From NCBI RefSeq assembly GCF_019649055.1, contig NW_026570295.1, positions 620,001 through 684,000 on the forward strand: DNA of 64,000 bases, written 5' to 3'. Below the pieces are notes generated by a model, which was not told the DNA's origin, did not search any database, and saw only the letters and a program-made list of their open reading frames with translations. Made by a program: the position numbers and the translations under genes. Below are positions 13,301 to 25,600 of this stretch, one piece after another; within the stretch, counting starts at the first letter, position 1, and each line of letters starts with the position of its first letter. This DNA comes from Paramacrobiotus metropolitanus. Taxonomy: Eukaryota > Tardigrada > Eutardigrada > Parachela > Macrobiotidae.

Positions 13301-14970
13301 AAGGCTGTGAAGCTGTTGGAAGAATATCGCAGAATATCGCGAGCGATTTCTTGGTAGTCCTACCATGCTAACGCAAGGTCAGTTAGGAGACACTGTTACT
13401 TTAAAGCAAAAGAAAGTAGAAGAATGACGCTGATCAGTTGATTATTCGGTATTTCTTTGAAATTGCAAGAGAAAAGCCAACATACCAGAGATGCCAGGAC
13501 AAAGTGGAAATGCCGCTGGCGCACCATGTCATCCTGCAGCATAACCCGCAGAATGGCGTTGACCATTCCCACCGGCATATCGAAGATAATCTGGCTTTCC
13601 CGTATCGGACTACGCAGAACGGTTGCCTTGATAAGGGCGCCGGCTTCCTCCACCGAATGGACAATAAAATGTCGCATGTACGGTTTCAGTACTTCATTGC
13701 CTAACTGCGACAATTGACGGGAATATAGTAGTAGTGATTGGTCAAATTCTGCAATAATTTTAGACACCGCAAATATGTAATCTGTTCAGCCGTTAAAATC
13801 GATGTAACGTCACAAGCGATAAATCTGCCGAAAAAGCATACTTGTCTGTGAATCCGTGATGTACAGTACCTCCGTCCAGTTGTACAGCTTACGGACAATC
13901 TCCCCCACGGCCGTCATAGTAGGCGGGCGCACATTCAGCACATAGGACGGTTGTTCGGTGGATACGTGATACGCCGCGCTGATGACCAGTGGAATGTGCA
14001 TAGCTTGGCTGAACGATGCCAGTTGCCGGCACACATCCGCACTGCATAGTCCCAACCATAATCCCGAGCCCTGTCGAAGGGTCCTGCACACTAATAAGGA
14101 TAGATTAGTTTTTTCTAGGAGAACTGTCACTAAACGCTGCTTACTGAATTAGCACAGGACGCAGGGTAAATCAGAGGATCTACTGGAACCTCAGTTCTGG
14201 TACACTGAAATTCGATGATCAGACGTTTTCTGCATATTGCGCAGACCAGTGCTTTTTCTGTTCGAGGCGAGCACGGACTATTTGTGTTCTGGTGCACGCC
14301 GGTGATTATTTAATTTGATTTTGGAATTTGTAAGCCGCCGACAGATTGGCTGTTTTCCACTTTTTTGGCATGAACATGCTCTATACACATATAATGCCGG
14401 CGTTTTTAACCCAACCCGAATATGCAATAAGTGTTTTATTAAACGCCCAGGGCGTTATAATGCACTTATGAATTTGCAAGATATCATCTTTACTTAAAGC
14501 AGCTAATCGTAACCGCTAAACGTCTGCGGATTTAGAGAACAGCTTAAACTTAAGAGCGCCGGTGAAAGTTAGTATGTAATCTTTCTAGTTTCTACAAAAT
14601 ATATGAACACTGGTTTTATTGCTTCGCTTGGCGCGTCCTGCCTCAACACAGTAGCATGCGCTCAAACTATAGCGTAGCGCTATAGCCCAAAATCAAATTA
14701 CCGGCATTGGTAACGTGGACGGTGGTACTGTTCAGTGGAACCAGGGAGAATATCTCCGACGGAATTTGTAGCCGGGTTGCGTTGATTCCCGAATCCCCAT
14801 CCATAAAGACAGCTGAAAAAAAGTCAAGGACGTTATAATAATGTGGGCATGTCCATAATGCTAACCGCTTACGTACTAATTGGTTGTAGTTGTTGTTGGC
14901 TGTGTGTCACCATCAATAACACAATGGTCAGCCAAATACTGAGCCAGACAAACAATCCGGAAGTTCCCAT
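10315..14970 (-). CDS. Ionotropic glutamate receptor subunit, kainate/AMPA-like (copy B)
   Basis: Fourteen exons on the minus strand: 14970-14877, 14812-14702, 14090-13842, 13748-13486, 13359-13270, 13204-13052, 12979-12872, 12722-12633, 12566-12321, 12234-11920, 11641-11512, 11376-10939, 10875-10847 and 10668-10315. They total 2670 bases, 889 aa. Exons 4, 7, 8, 10, 11 and 12 are the same length as in copy A and all intron phases agree, so the pair arose by tandem duplication. It has a signal peptide, amino-terminal domain, S1 with AERES, TM1, pore loop LLQQGPNIAPQS, TYTANLAAFL gate, S2 and TM4 (SGLFLILAIGLTVSVAVALG). The pocket again reads FAFIGPKTV. The pore has PQS where A has PRS. The cytoplasmic tail is about 40 residues longer than in A. 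The donors GTTCGT (exon 5) and GTCACC (exon 9) are weak and could be mis-set by a few bases. Intron 2 is about 610 bp against 78 in A. Confidence 0.92.
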
Positions 14971-15927
14971 AATTTGCCAAAAGATTAGGCTAATAAAACG
15001 CCTATAATGGCAGTAAGAGATTTATTGTTTTTTTGCAATAACTTCAGACATTACAACGGTTTCTACGGCTTGTCAGCGGCATGGATAGTGAAGTGCATTT
15101 CTGCCTGCCAGGCATATCAAAAAATTTAGTGTGACATGCACTGAATCTGCGGAACCGGCGTGACATGTACGCAGTACGACAGGTCGAGTATACACAAAAA
15201 TGCGGTGCCGCGCCCATGCATTGTTCAGTGCTGTCAAATTGTCACTTTGTAGTTGTTCGAAGAGTGAACGTCGTGAGCAGAAGTCTTCCAAAATTCATAA
15301 TAATTAAATTGTCGGAAAGCATGGAAGCTCTTGTTATATGTATTCAGCCGGCGCTGCAAAAATGCAGAAGCCTGAAGAACAGCATGTTGTCTAACTTTAC
15401 CGTCTAAAATTTAGATTAATCAGCTAAAATGACGCCGCTGTGTTTGCAGGCAGGACCAGTTTAATACCGTCGTTAAGATATGCATTCTGTCAGTGGAACT
15501 GCTGTTAGACGTGACCTTGAGCTTATCTGAATAGCAGTACAAATCTCCAAATTTTTTTCGAATTCATCGTTTTTTTACCTGGGTCCAGGGTACGACTAAC
15601 ACAACAATGCACAATGGAAACGTTTTTATACTGATGCCGTTGGTGATTTATCTGTTAGGTAAGTTAGGGCGAATTGATACTTCTCCGAGGTCGTCGTACA
15701 CGCGGTATTCAGTGAGCAACCGTTATCAAGAGAAAATGTGGCTTGTGGTGCACGCGACATTCATTCGACAAGCCAGCGAAGGTGTTACGAGACTCACGAT
15801 GACTGCACAGTTATGATGATGACTGCTTGGTGCATTCTTCTGGGTCTGGCTGGATCAGGAGTATTCCACGCTGCCGGTTCACTGAGAAAAGTTTGTTGCT
15901 ATAATTATAACGCTAGCGCATACAGCT
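14971..15927. other. Upstream flank of receptor B; possible remnants of small secreted-protein exons
   Basis: Two short plus-strand frames begin with signal-peptide-like sequence. One starts at 15607 (MHNGNVFILMPLVIYLLG) and is followed directly by a GTAAGT donor. The other starts at 15813 (MMTAWCILLGLAGSGVFHAA) and runs into the transposon-like element at 15930. They may be parts of one small gene or chance frames. No family is recognised. Confidence 0.3.
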
Positions 15928-15929
15928 TA

Positions 15930-16081
15930 GGACGAAATGGTCGCATACCCAACATCTCACATTCAGTACGAATGCAGCGCAGTGCACTGTACCACTGAGT
16001 TCAAAATATCCGTTTCGTACAAGTGCACTGCACCGCTTGCGTACAGAATGCTGGGTATGGGGCTATGCGACCATTTCGTCC
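15930..16081. mobile_element. 152-bp palindromic MITE, copy 1
   Basis: The element begins GGACGAAATGGTCGCATA and ends TATGCGACCATTTCGTCC, which are exact inverted repeats, and is flanked by TA on both sides (15928-15929 and 16082-16083). The TA duplication is the signature of Tc1/mariner-class insertion. The inner part also folds back (CCCAACAT and ATGCTGGG; GTGCACTG repeats). A second copy of identical length lies at 31907-32058. There is no coding capacity. Confidence 0.85.
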
Positions 16082-16761
16082 TACTCTGTACATTGTAGAA
16101 TGATAAAATACAAAGTAGAAAAGCTTCAGTTGTGTCGTCCAGTTACGTGAGGACGCGTCGTACTGTCCGTGCCCTTGACAATAACCTCGCCGGCAAGGAT
16201 CTTCATTTTTGCTTTACAGTAATAGTATATGTGCACTGAGCTCCCTGTAGTTAGTAAAGCGGATGAATGTTGTTTAAAAGCGGTTCACCATGTGGAGGCC
16301 ATCTGGTCTGACCAGTTTAGCGTACGAATGTATCAAGACTGGGCACATGTATCGGAACCTGCCCAATCCATTTCTAATCCAGCCTTTAGTTTTGGTTCTT
16401 CTATCGTTCGTACGGGACGTTCTAATAAATTAGACACGTGACCTAGCCGCACAGTGAACTGGTGTTTCTGGATTCTGGTGATCGCCATCATCGCTGATTC
16501 GTGACCTTGCAACCTTTTAAAATCCGAACAGTCATTGGCTCCCTCCCAGCACTGGCTAAGCCGCTCGAGTTGAGACGCGTTAAATTAAAAGCAAAAGTCA
16601 GCGAAAACGTGGCTAATCTATGACCTGGCTGAAGGAACCATCTGGCCTAGAAGTGTCTCCTCAATGTTTACGGGAACCGTGTAAAAGGTTCTGGCACTTG
16701 TGTAGTCGCGCGGTTTTTCCACTCCATTATATACTAGCCTCTTTCACACACACGCTGCCAC

Positions 16762-16782
16762 GGGGGGGGAAGGGAGGGGGGG
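16762..16782 (+). other. G-quadruplex-capable G run
   Basis: Eight G, then AA, three G, A and seven G. These provide at least four runs of three or more G with one- or two-base loops. It stands alone in AT-rich DNA. Confidence 0.6.
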
Positions 16783-16991
16783 CACGTGCGGTGACCTTCG
16801 CCGTACGCCCAAAATACCGGGGCATCGGGAAAACACGTGTGTCACTGGCGTTAGGCTCACCGAGTGGCTGTCGAGTGTCGACTAAGCAGAAATTTCGTTA
16901 CGCTCGCGTGCGGTGTGGTTGGCTCTGCACACACGCATAGTACACTAGATTCAGGAAGGCCGAACATAAGGCCGAGCGCGCCTTTTGAGAA

Positions 16992-17076
16992 AGAACGCAG
17001 AAAAATCTAAAAAACGTTATCCAAGTAACTACAGAAGAACGCAGAAAAATCTAAAAAAAAGTTATCCGAGTAACAA
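16992..17076 (+). repeat. Two-copy tandem repeat, about 44-bp spacing
   Basis: AGAACGCAGAAAAATCTAAA starts at 16992 and again at 17036. Each copy is followed by GTTATCC and AGTAAC with a few changes. Confidence 0.8.
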
Positions 17077-17146
17077 CAAAGATCAGTTTGAACTCAAACT
17101 TATGATGATCATTTTATGTTTTAATGCTTAACCAGTCACGCGTGTT

Positions 17147-17187
17147 GCTGCGTATACGATATTCAGCCTGCTGCGTATACGATATTA
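17147..17187 (+). repeat. Two-copy short tandem repeat
   Basis: CTGCGTATACGATATT occurs twice in 41 bases, separated by CAGCCTG. Confidence 0.8.
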
Positions 17188-19309
17188 CATAAAATTGCGT
17201 ATTCCATTTCCAAGCACTTAGATGACACCGTTTAAATAATTTTTTCAGTACTCATTAAGTGCAGCTTTACTTTTAACTCGTTCCCGTCCATTCCTGTCAA
17301 ATGGCAGGGTGGGTGACTCTTTTTTCCTACATGAGCCCGTAACGCACGCAGCTCATATTCTTTAGTTATATTTCACAGTAGAGATATTATGTGTCGTTTT
17401 TAAAAATCGGACTGTCCAACACAGTGTGGGCTGGGCATGCACCAAGTGACCAAAGGTGCCCAAAATCTGAAATTTTGGGTTCGCGAAGGTCTTGGTTGCC
17501 CCTGCAGCCTCCCAGCATGAGATAATTCCAAAATAAATAATCCAAGCCAATCTAGCGGCCCTTGTTGCAAAATCTTTAAAAGACAAGAAAAATAACTGGA
17601 CAGCGGACAAGCACGGTCATTCTAAAATTTCCTGCCAAGTTTGACAGGGATGGGCATGGTTCTACTTTACTAATAAAACTATAAATTCGATATAAAATCT
17701 CAAAGGTTTAGTGGAAAGCCACACATGCAATCAAAAATTCGAGCAAAAAAGTGTTACAAAGGCTGGTATTTCGGTGGTCATCGAAATGACCGGTGGTCAG
17801 TAAGCTCGAAAAATTTTCAAAAAACACTTTTTTGGCAGAGAATTTGAAAAACGATTTACGAATAAAGTGCAAACAACAAGAATTAACGCGAATTATGGAC
17901 TTAAAAAGTGTTTCCGTTTAATAATTCAGATTTATAATATATCGGAGAAACGAATATACTACGCAGTACGCACTATGCCTAGTCCAGCGTTAGAAGAAAT
18001 GATAAGATTTGACCTGAGGTAAACATAAATCATGGAAGGCATTTCACCCAGTCATTTTTAAAATTGTACAGCATTTCGGCATTCCCTTACGAATAGGCGT
18101 CATTGAATTACCAAGCTATAGCGGATAATAGCGGAAATGACCATGCGGAAACAGTTTTTCACTGCCGGTGCGGCATACATCGTATACTCTACTCTAGGAT
18201 GTAGGTGATGCGGTGCGGGTAGCTGTCGCTGTGGTTACTGGCTTATGAACCGCTTAGTGATGGTTGAGACCGTTTGTAGAGTACCCTCTGCAACTTCTAT
18301 TCACTAAAAAGTTACTAAACGTCGGCTGAAAACAGTAAGCGGCAATAACGAAGATTGGTTAACAATAACTCCTTCTGGTAGCTGACTTTGGTGGGTTAAT
18401 TTGCTTTTCGTTTGTTATAATAATGTATAAGAATTTTGCAAATACTGCTAACGTCAGATTAATTTCCTTACATTGCATTAAGGTTCGAATTTAACTGCTC
18501 AACAAATAGCAATTAATCTTCGACTATCACATACTTTGTATTAATATATTATCAGAATTTATCGACCAGTATTTTTTGCCTGGTGAAGTTCATCATTTTT
18601 ATCCACGTTCATATCAAAGAAAACTGTCACAGACAGCTGAAGCAAAGAAATAAATTAAAAACATCCAGAGAAACAGGAGTAACCGAAAAAAAAACCCCAA
18701 TTCACAACAGCCGTGACACAAAACAAAAAAACCGACCATCCCACCGGATCATCGTTAATAAAACCAATAAAAACGAAAAAAAAACACCACCGTCCCATCA
18801 CGGCAAGATCATGAGTAATCAAACAGCAAACATCCCAGAAAAACAAACAAAATCGAAAAAGAACATGCTCTGTAAGATTTCGCATCTCGTCCACCGTTCT
18901 CACATAATAATTCTCCCAATAAAATTTCAGACACACAGATGAGCAAAATAAAAAATATCCTCCAAAAAAGGGTTTCCACTCTCTCTCTCTCATTTTCTCT
19001 AAAATTGTTTTCTACATTCGCGACACATCCGATGCACGGGGGGAACGGAAAGCCCAACGGCAGAATGTCCCGAGCGCCATAATCTAGTAACCTTCGCGGA
19101 CCGAGTAACAGAACCGGGGAAATGGGGGAATCAAAGCTCCAGGGTTTTGATAAAAAAAAGGAGTAGGCTTTTTTGATTGTTTCATCCATCAGTTCCAGGT
19201 GAGATCGTAGCCATCCCAGCCGGCCGGTGGCGCCAAAAATACCCGCCGACCACGATGGACGAGGGTCACCACGCCGCGGTAGCCACCGCGCGGCACTCCA
19301 GCCTATACA

Positions 19310-19400
19310 AACAAAAAATAAATAAAATTATAAATATAATAATAATTATACAATATAATAACATAATATACTTAATAATATAATAATCATATATAATAAA
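19310..19400 (+). repeat. AT-rich low-complexity (TAATA)n-type sequence
   Basis: About 90 bases made almost entirely of A and T with TAATAATA-like motifs. No coding sense. Confidence 0.7.
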
Positions 19401-19616
19401 GAAGAAAACAGAACAGAAAGTTCACATAAGGTCAGGATTTTTAACACCTCCTACACATATCGGCTAATAATTGAAAATCAATCTCCGCTTCGATACATGT
19501 ACGAACAGCAGTCAATGCGAATAAAAACCGAAAATGTGTCCATGTAACTTCATTTCTAAAAGTTTTTATTTAGCATGCAACCACCACATTACTTTAACGG
19601 TAAATTCAATAATTAA

Positions 19617-22600
19617 TTAACTTCTGCCGGCATATTCATCGTGATTTTCGTAATAATTATGTTCCTTTTCTATAAAATAGTATAACTCATACAGGCATGA
19701 CGTATCAGTCTGATAATCTACCTTGAAATCCTGCATCACTCCAATGGCTTTGGCAATTTTGATAAACTGATCTTTGGTGCGGTACTCAATGCGGACGGCG
19801 GCATTATCAGGCAGGCCAACAATCTCCTTCTGCTTCCAGTCATCCAACCGGATCACGGGCGCGTTGTACACGATGGAATTGAAGCGTGGATCATAAATCT
19901 CCTGTTACAAACATAAAAAAATATATAAACATGAAAAACGAGTAAAACAAAATAAAAATCAATAAAGAGAAACCATCATGATTAAACAAAAGTACCAATA
20001 AGTAAGCAGTAATTAATAACGATCACTGGCAGGTCACTGAAAGAATAAATTCTGCAATAAAAGAACAAAAATCCAAAACTTGTATCATTTAGGAATTAAT
20101 TACCAGCTGCGAACGGGAAAAATAAAACATCAAAAAATAATAATCGAAAATAAACGGTTAAAAACTGGATGCAAATATTTTCGTGAAAATCTACGACTTT
20201 GAAACTATCGACTACATTTTCTTCGGACACCATCAGTAAACAGGAAAATTGATCGTTCCGCGTCATCGGCATCGATCACCATCCGTACACAGATAAACAC
20301 ATCAGAAAACCGGCACGTACTTTCAATAAATAGGCCAAATTGCGCTCGCGAAAGGGCACGGCGACATCGTTGAGTTTGATGAATTTCAGATGCGTCTCAA
20401 AGAACTCCCCACTATTCCAATCCAAGCAAACGATCATTAGTGATTTATTCCCGCCGCCGGCACAATGCAATCAATCGACACACTCCAATGGACATAATCA
20501 AACGCATAACTCACTTGCTGACACCCTTCTTCCCGAACGTGGAGGTACGGGAGATTTCCGGTCGGATGCAGGAGCGCTGCTGGCGCTGCTCGGGCCGGCG
20601 CATCCAATCGTCCCAGAATCTGCACACCCAACACCTTATTCAATTACCGGCTACGACAAAATCAATTATGGATGGAAGGAGAAAAATATATCGGAGAAAG
20701 CGCTATACAGATCGATATTAATTTTTTTATGGGAAAGTCGACGGTTTAATCGATACGGGTGCTTTGACTCGTACTTTTCGGGCCATTTCGGCTCCAGTTC
20801 GTTCCAGATTTCTTTGGTTAACATCCAGCCCAAACCGGGAAAAAAATCCGTTCGATGGAGTAATTCTACAACAAAGTTTACCGTCGTCAGCCACAGAAAA
20901 TTTTACAATTCTCGATAAAGAGTTAACATAATTATAAAATAATTACAAAATATTATTTGTAATGTAATGATAATTCTGCTTTTTTTGCTTGACAATTCGT
21001 CCGTTTTACCAGAAACGTATATTCCAAATATATAAAAATATATTTAAAAAAATATGTTCCAGTATGCAAAGTATTTGTTTCAATGATTGACGTAAAACTA
21101 ATTAATATAAATAAGAACATAAAATATTTTTGTAGAAAAATTCCTTTATAATCCGCAAATCGTGTAATGAAAGCAACCAGTCGATGAATAATCTGGAAAA
21201 AATCTTCCAGTCGTCTAATGTTTACCTGCGTTATTTTCAGTCAGATCCGCTTTTCCATTATCATTCCACGCGGATATGCACCACAAGGACGTATCGAGTG
21301 CCAGCAGTGGATACAGCGCGGCAAAATACTGGAAAAAATCCGGAGCAACGTCCAAATCGTCTGCAATGCCAAAAGAGTAAATTCATCGGCATTCTCCAAT
21401 TACATCGCAACCGGTACGGGGACGCGTGGGAGAGTCAACACACACAGATCACACTGCAGCGGCGCATTAATGGCTCCCCACGGTCCCATACGTAACCTCA
21501 TCGAAAACCTATTACGCCGGTTTTAATTTGGCTTTTAGTGTCGTTGGGCGCAGTCCGCTGGGAACTGCTTGCACACCATTACCATAAAACACCCGAACAG
21601 TAGTATAACAGCTCACGTTACAAAATAAAGAAACTAAAACAAAATAAACTATAAAAATGATGCCAAGCTAAAAAAAATAATATAAAATACCAAAAAATAA
21701 CACATTAAAATACAGATCTGTTATGACATTAGTAACATATTCCTTCCAATTTAAATACTGCAATCTCCGTACGTACTGTAAACTTAAATACTTTTTTGGT
21801 TAATACTGTTATTATTTCATTATTTTTATTATTTACTGCTTTGTTTATTTTATTTATTTATTGTGATCTCTGTACGGAAACACTTTTTTAGTTTTTGACA
21901 CTTCCACTGAATTTGATTCTGAGTAAAGAAATGGAAAGTCAGCAATGAGGTTTACTCCGGAAAACCATCCCATAATACCAGTAAAAGCGTCTTCGTGTCG
22001 AACACGAACGCCGTAAACGCACTTCACAATTCACATACCGATGCAAAAAAATTTTATTACGGAACAAATAACTTGGCAGTCCGCACAGCCCATGAACCGT
22101 CGCTATTTTTACGAAACGACCGTCCCAAGAATAGATGCAATAAAAGTCTAGGGGACTGTTTATGTCTGCGGGCAGATGTTGAACGTCAGAGGCTAATCGC
22201 ACCGTGTTTCCATCTTTATTTACCACGCAAAAGCGCTTTCGGTAGCTTTTGTTTAATAGACACAACATCAGATAATTATTCAACAAATTTCATTTTCTTT
22301 GTGAATGTGAGATTTTCTCATCCGCCTTGCCCTTCAAGTTAACAGGTCCACAGTTCATTACGGTCGTTCTTTATTCTTTTAAACTAACCCTTCAATTCTT
22401 TAAATTATTCTTTAAACGATACAGAAAAAGTTACATCAATATATCGGTGTAAAAATAAAATATACCTGTAAACATATAAAATTATCTGCAAATACTTTCT
22501 ATCTGTACGAGTATAAAAATATCTGAACAAAATACATATGTATAAAAATTAAATCAATATAAAGTCTTCATGATAGGAATTTCATCAGCTTGTAGCATGT

Positions 22601-25600
22601 TGCTCAAACAAGAATTAAACTGTGTAATTCTGATTTTTTATTCACAAATTTTTATTTATATTAATTTTCAAAACATGGGCATGAAGATATGACAAAGACA
22701 AAGTCCCGCGTCTCATGATTAAACCGGAAGACAAAATCCGCATTTATCTTTTACAGAAATAACCAAAATCCCAGACTGAATCAATCAAATCACGCGGACC
22801 ACTACCCGATACACAACCGGCGCATTTTCTGTCGACTTATCCCGAAAAATTCAAGAGTACATAATGGAATCCGAGATGGCCGCCGCATATTACACAGCGC
22901 CTATTTGTCATATTGGCCTTAAAAAGCGGAGCCCCGGACAATCGATCCCCTGCCTAATAAACGCCCGCACAATTCCCCGCGCGCGATATACGCCGATATT
23001 GAAATGCAAGACAAACAGGCAAACACTCGCACTGTCACGCCAGCAGGTGCTCGAGTTGCGCAAAAATGCTTTAAATCATATTGATCACTCTCTTCCTCTC
23101 TCCCGTCGCATCTATCCCATCCATTCCCCGTTTTCCCAACTCAATCAATCCAGTTTTACAAGGGAAAAAATCCACTTAACCCACGAGCGACATTAACTCG
23201 GCACCAACCATTTTCTCATCAATGCCGCACCAACCCAATTAGCCCATTCATACCGATAGAAGATAGGAATACATAAGCAAATTCATATTGAATTAAGTGC
23301 AGCGAGGTAAATTGGATTACATCAATTTCTATGGGATGAAAAGTGGCAGGGACATTGGTATTAAATGGCACTTTTCCATTTTTAACTGACGGGGAAAGTG
23401 TTTCACTTTAGATGAACAACGACATGAAAATCATATTAAAATTGTTAACTTAAATTCGGTTATTCGGATTCAGAGTACAAAGAAATGATTATAAACACCG
23501 TAACAAATAAAATTCTCCAAATAACCTGTTTCAGCTTTTATCAGTCTGGTTACAACAATATCCACCGCAAGCTTTCTACTAAAAACAAATCTACAAATGC
23601 AGATTTTTGCAAAGATAATGAGCGCAACAAAACTATTTTTTATTATTTTATTAATAATAATTTTATCGATAACTCTAATATTATTTATCATATCATTAAA
23701 TTCAAATTATTCAATGTATCACACTATTTTAGTTTTATAATTATAGAATAAACTTCATAAAATTCATATACATTTCTGTTATTTGATTAAAAATAACTTA
23801 ATATTGATTTTAAATTTTAATACTATTTAGTGTATCATTAAAATCATTTTATTACAGTATTTTATCTTTTTATTCACAGAATAAAGTCATAGAATTCATA
23901 TTCATAGAATAAAATAGGTCAAAAACAGTTGAAAATTACCGTATCATTTCACGGCAATTTTAATAAAAATACCTACTATTATCGCCTAATAACAGGGCGC
24001 TGCCGGGAACGATTAGCGGGGAGTCGGAAGTGGCCTACATGTCTACATACACGACCGGGAAAAGACGGTCGGGCTTACCTTCGACAATAATCACCGCTGA
24101 GTAGTTGTATTTGCGGAACATCTGCTGTAATCCCCACTTGTAATGGCGGGCAATCTTGTAGTAGCCTTCAAATTTCTTGTCCTTCTTTGACAGATTAATG
24201 GGAGTATTGTTGGTGTGCTGCAACATGGACCAAACATTCACATGCCATACATGAAAATCATTTGTCAACAAATTCCGTAAATTGCTGAGAAGAAAAATCG
24301 GACAGGCATTTATCAGTGCATCAATCACAAAAAGTCGATCAATAAAAAATTTTCTCTGGTTTTTTCAACCACTACGAATAGTTTAAAATGCAATAAATGA
24401 CAACGGATCCTTGCGGGACAAATAAATTATTGAAAGGCTAAAACTATCCTGAAATAAAATAGTACGAAGAATATTGTTCTGATCTAGTTCAGTATATAAA
24501 CATTGGCAAAAATATCCTGGCAAATATTCTTCCACGATAAAAATACAAAATCCTAGAAGTTCGAAATATTTTCTTAAGGACATGTAATTAAGAAATTACT
24601 AGTTTTCATGGTTTTTTCAACCACAACTTAGCTTGTAATATTACGCTGGCATTTGATTACTGATTCTTCAACGATAAATAAACATACCGAAACTCAAAAA
24701 CAATTTAAAAATTAATGAATAAATAAATCAAAAAAACTGAATAAAATTTCCCGGACACTTCAGCTAGATAGCATTTTCAAAATTTTCGAATAATTATAGA
24801 GAAACACCGGTCGGGGAGGTATTTTTTTCCCACACTCATCCGCTCAATGACGGCAATCAGTCCCACACAAACTTTGTCATTCTTTCGGTTGAATACAAAT
24901 TAAACCACTCGAAAAGCGATACAGTTACACTGCGATAATGGATCCATGTTTGGTAATCGACTGTTTGCCAATGCGAATAATATGGTCCAAGGAAACAACG
25001 GAGAGGTCAAGAGGGAAGCTCGCAATGTGGTCATCCGAGCTGTGCACACGCTGCTGTTGTCAAACCCACCTTCAAATGCGTCAACTGATCCCCGTAGCTG
25101 GCGATCGCATCCGCCGTCGCGGCATCCCCGCAGTCCTGACTGACATACACCGGGAAGGATTGGGCCGACGGACGGAATCTGTGACACAAAAGCGGACCGT
25201 ATTCAAATCCACGATCACGTACAGTACAGATATATAATAAAATGCATTTGTCCAACTTCCCCACTGACAAATAATCCATATATATTTATCATTTCTGTAC
25301 GGTAAAACAATTGCAATAAATAGTTTCACGAAAAGAAAATGTTTTTTCTGATTTTTCAAATGTTGTTCACATACAAAAAAGACAAATAATCTACGGATAA
25401 ATCCACTGACAAATACGTGATTAAATATTTATAATTTCTGTATCGTAAAAGAACTGCAATAAATACGTTCACAAAAAAAGACTTTTAAATTCTATCCATT
25501 GGAAAAAAGAAAAACGGGTATTATTCACGAGCCTGAGATTTATTCAAAACTTCATTTAACATCGCTATAGTACGAGTATACATATCGATCACAATCCGCA

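Larger units (their letters stand above)
16084..19616. other. Non-coding region with short repeats, no gene recognised
   Basis: About 3.5 kb without a recognisable exon. It contains a G-rich run at 16762-16782, two short tandem duplications near 17.0 and 17.15 kb, a CT-rich run near 18980-18993 and AT-rich low-complexity sequence at about 19310-19400. The right end is the 3' flank of MGAT1. A TTTATT at 19564-19569 reads as AATAAA on the minus strand, about 50 bases after the MGAT1 stop, and may be its poly(A) signal. Confidence 0.6.

Noticed and set aside
5116-14970. Assignment to the insect chemosensory IR subfamily
   Set aside because: Both genes have a full amino-terminal domain and TYTANL gate with a kainate-like layout. 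Loss of a pocket residue alone is not enough for that label.
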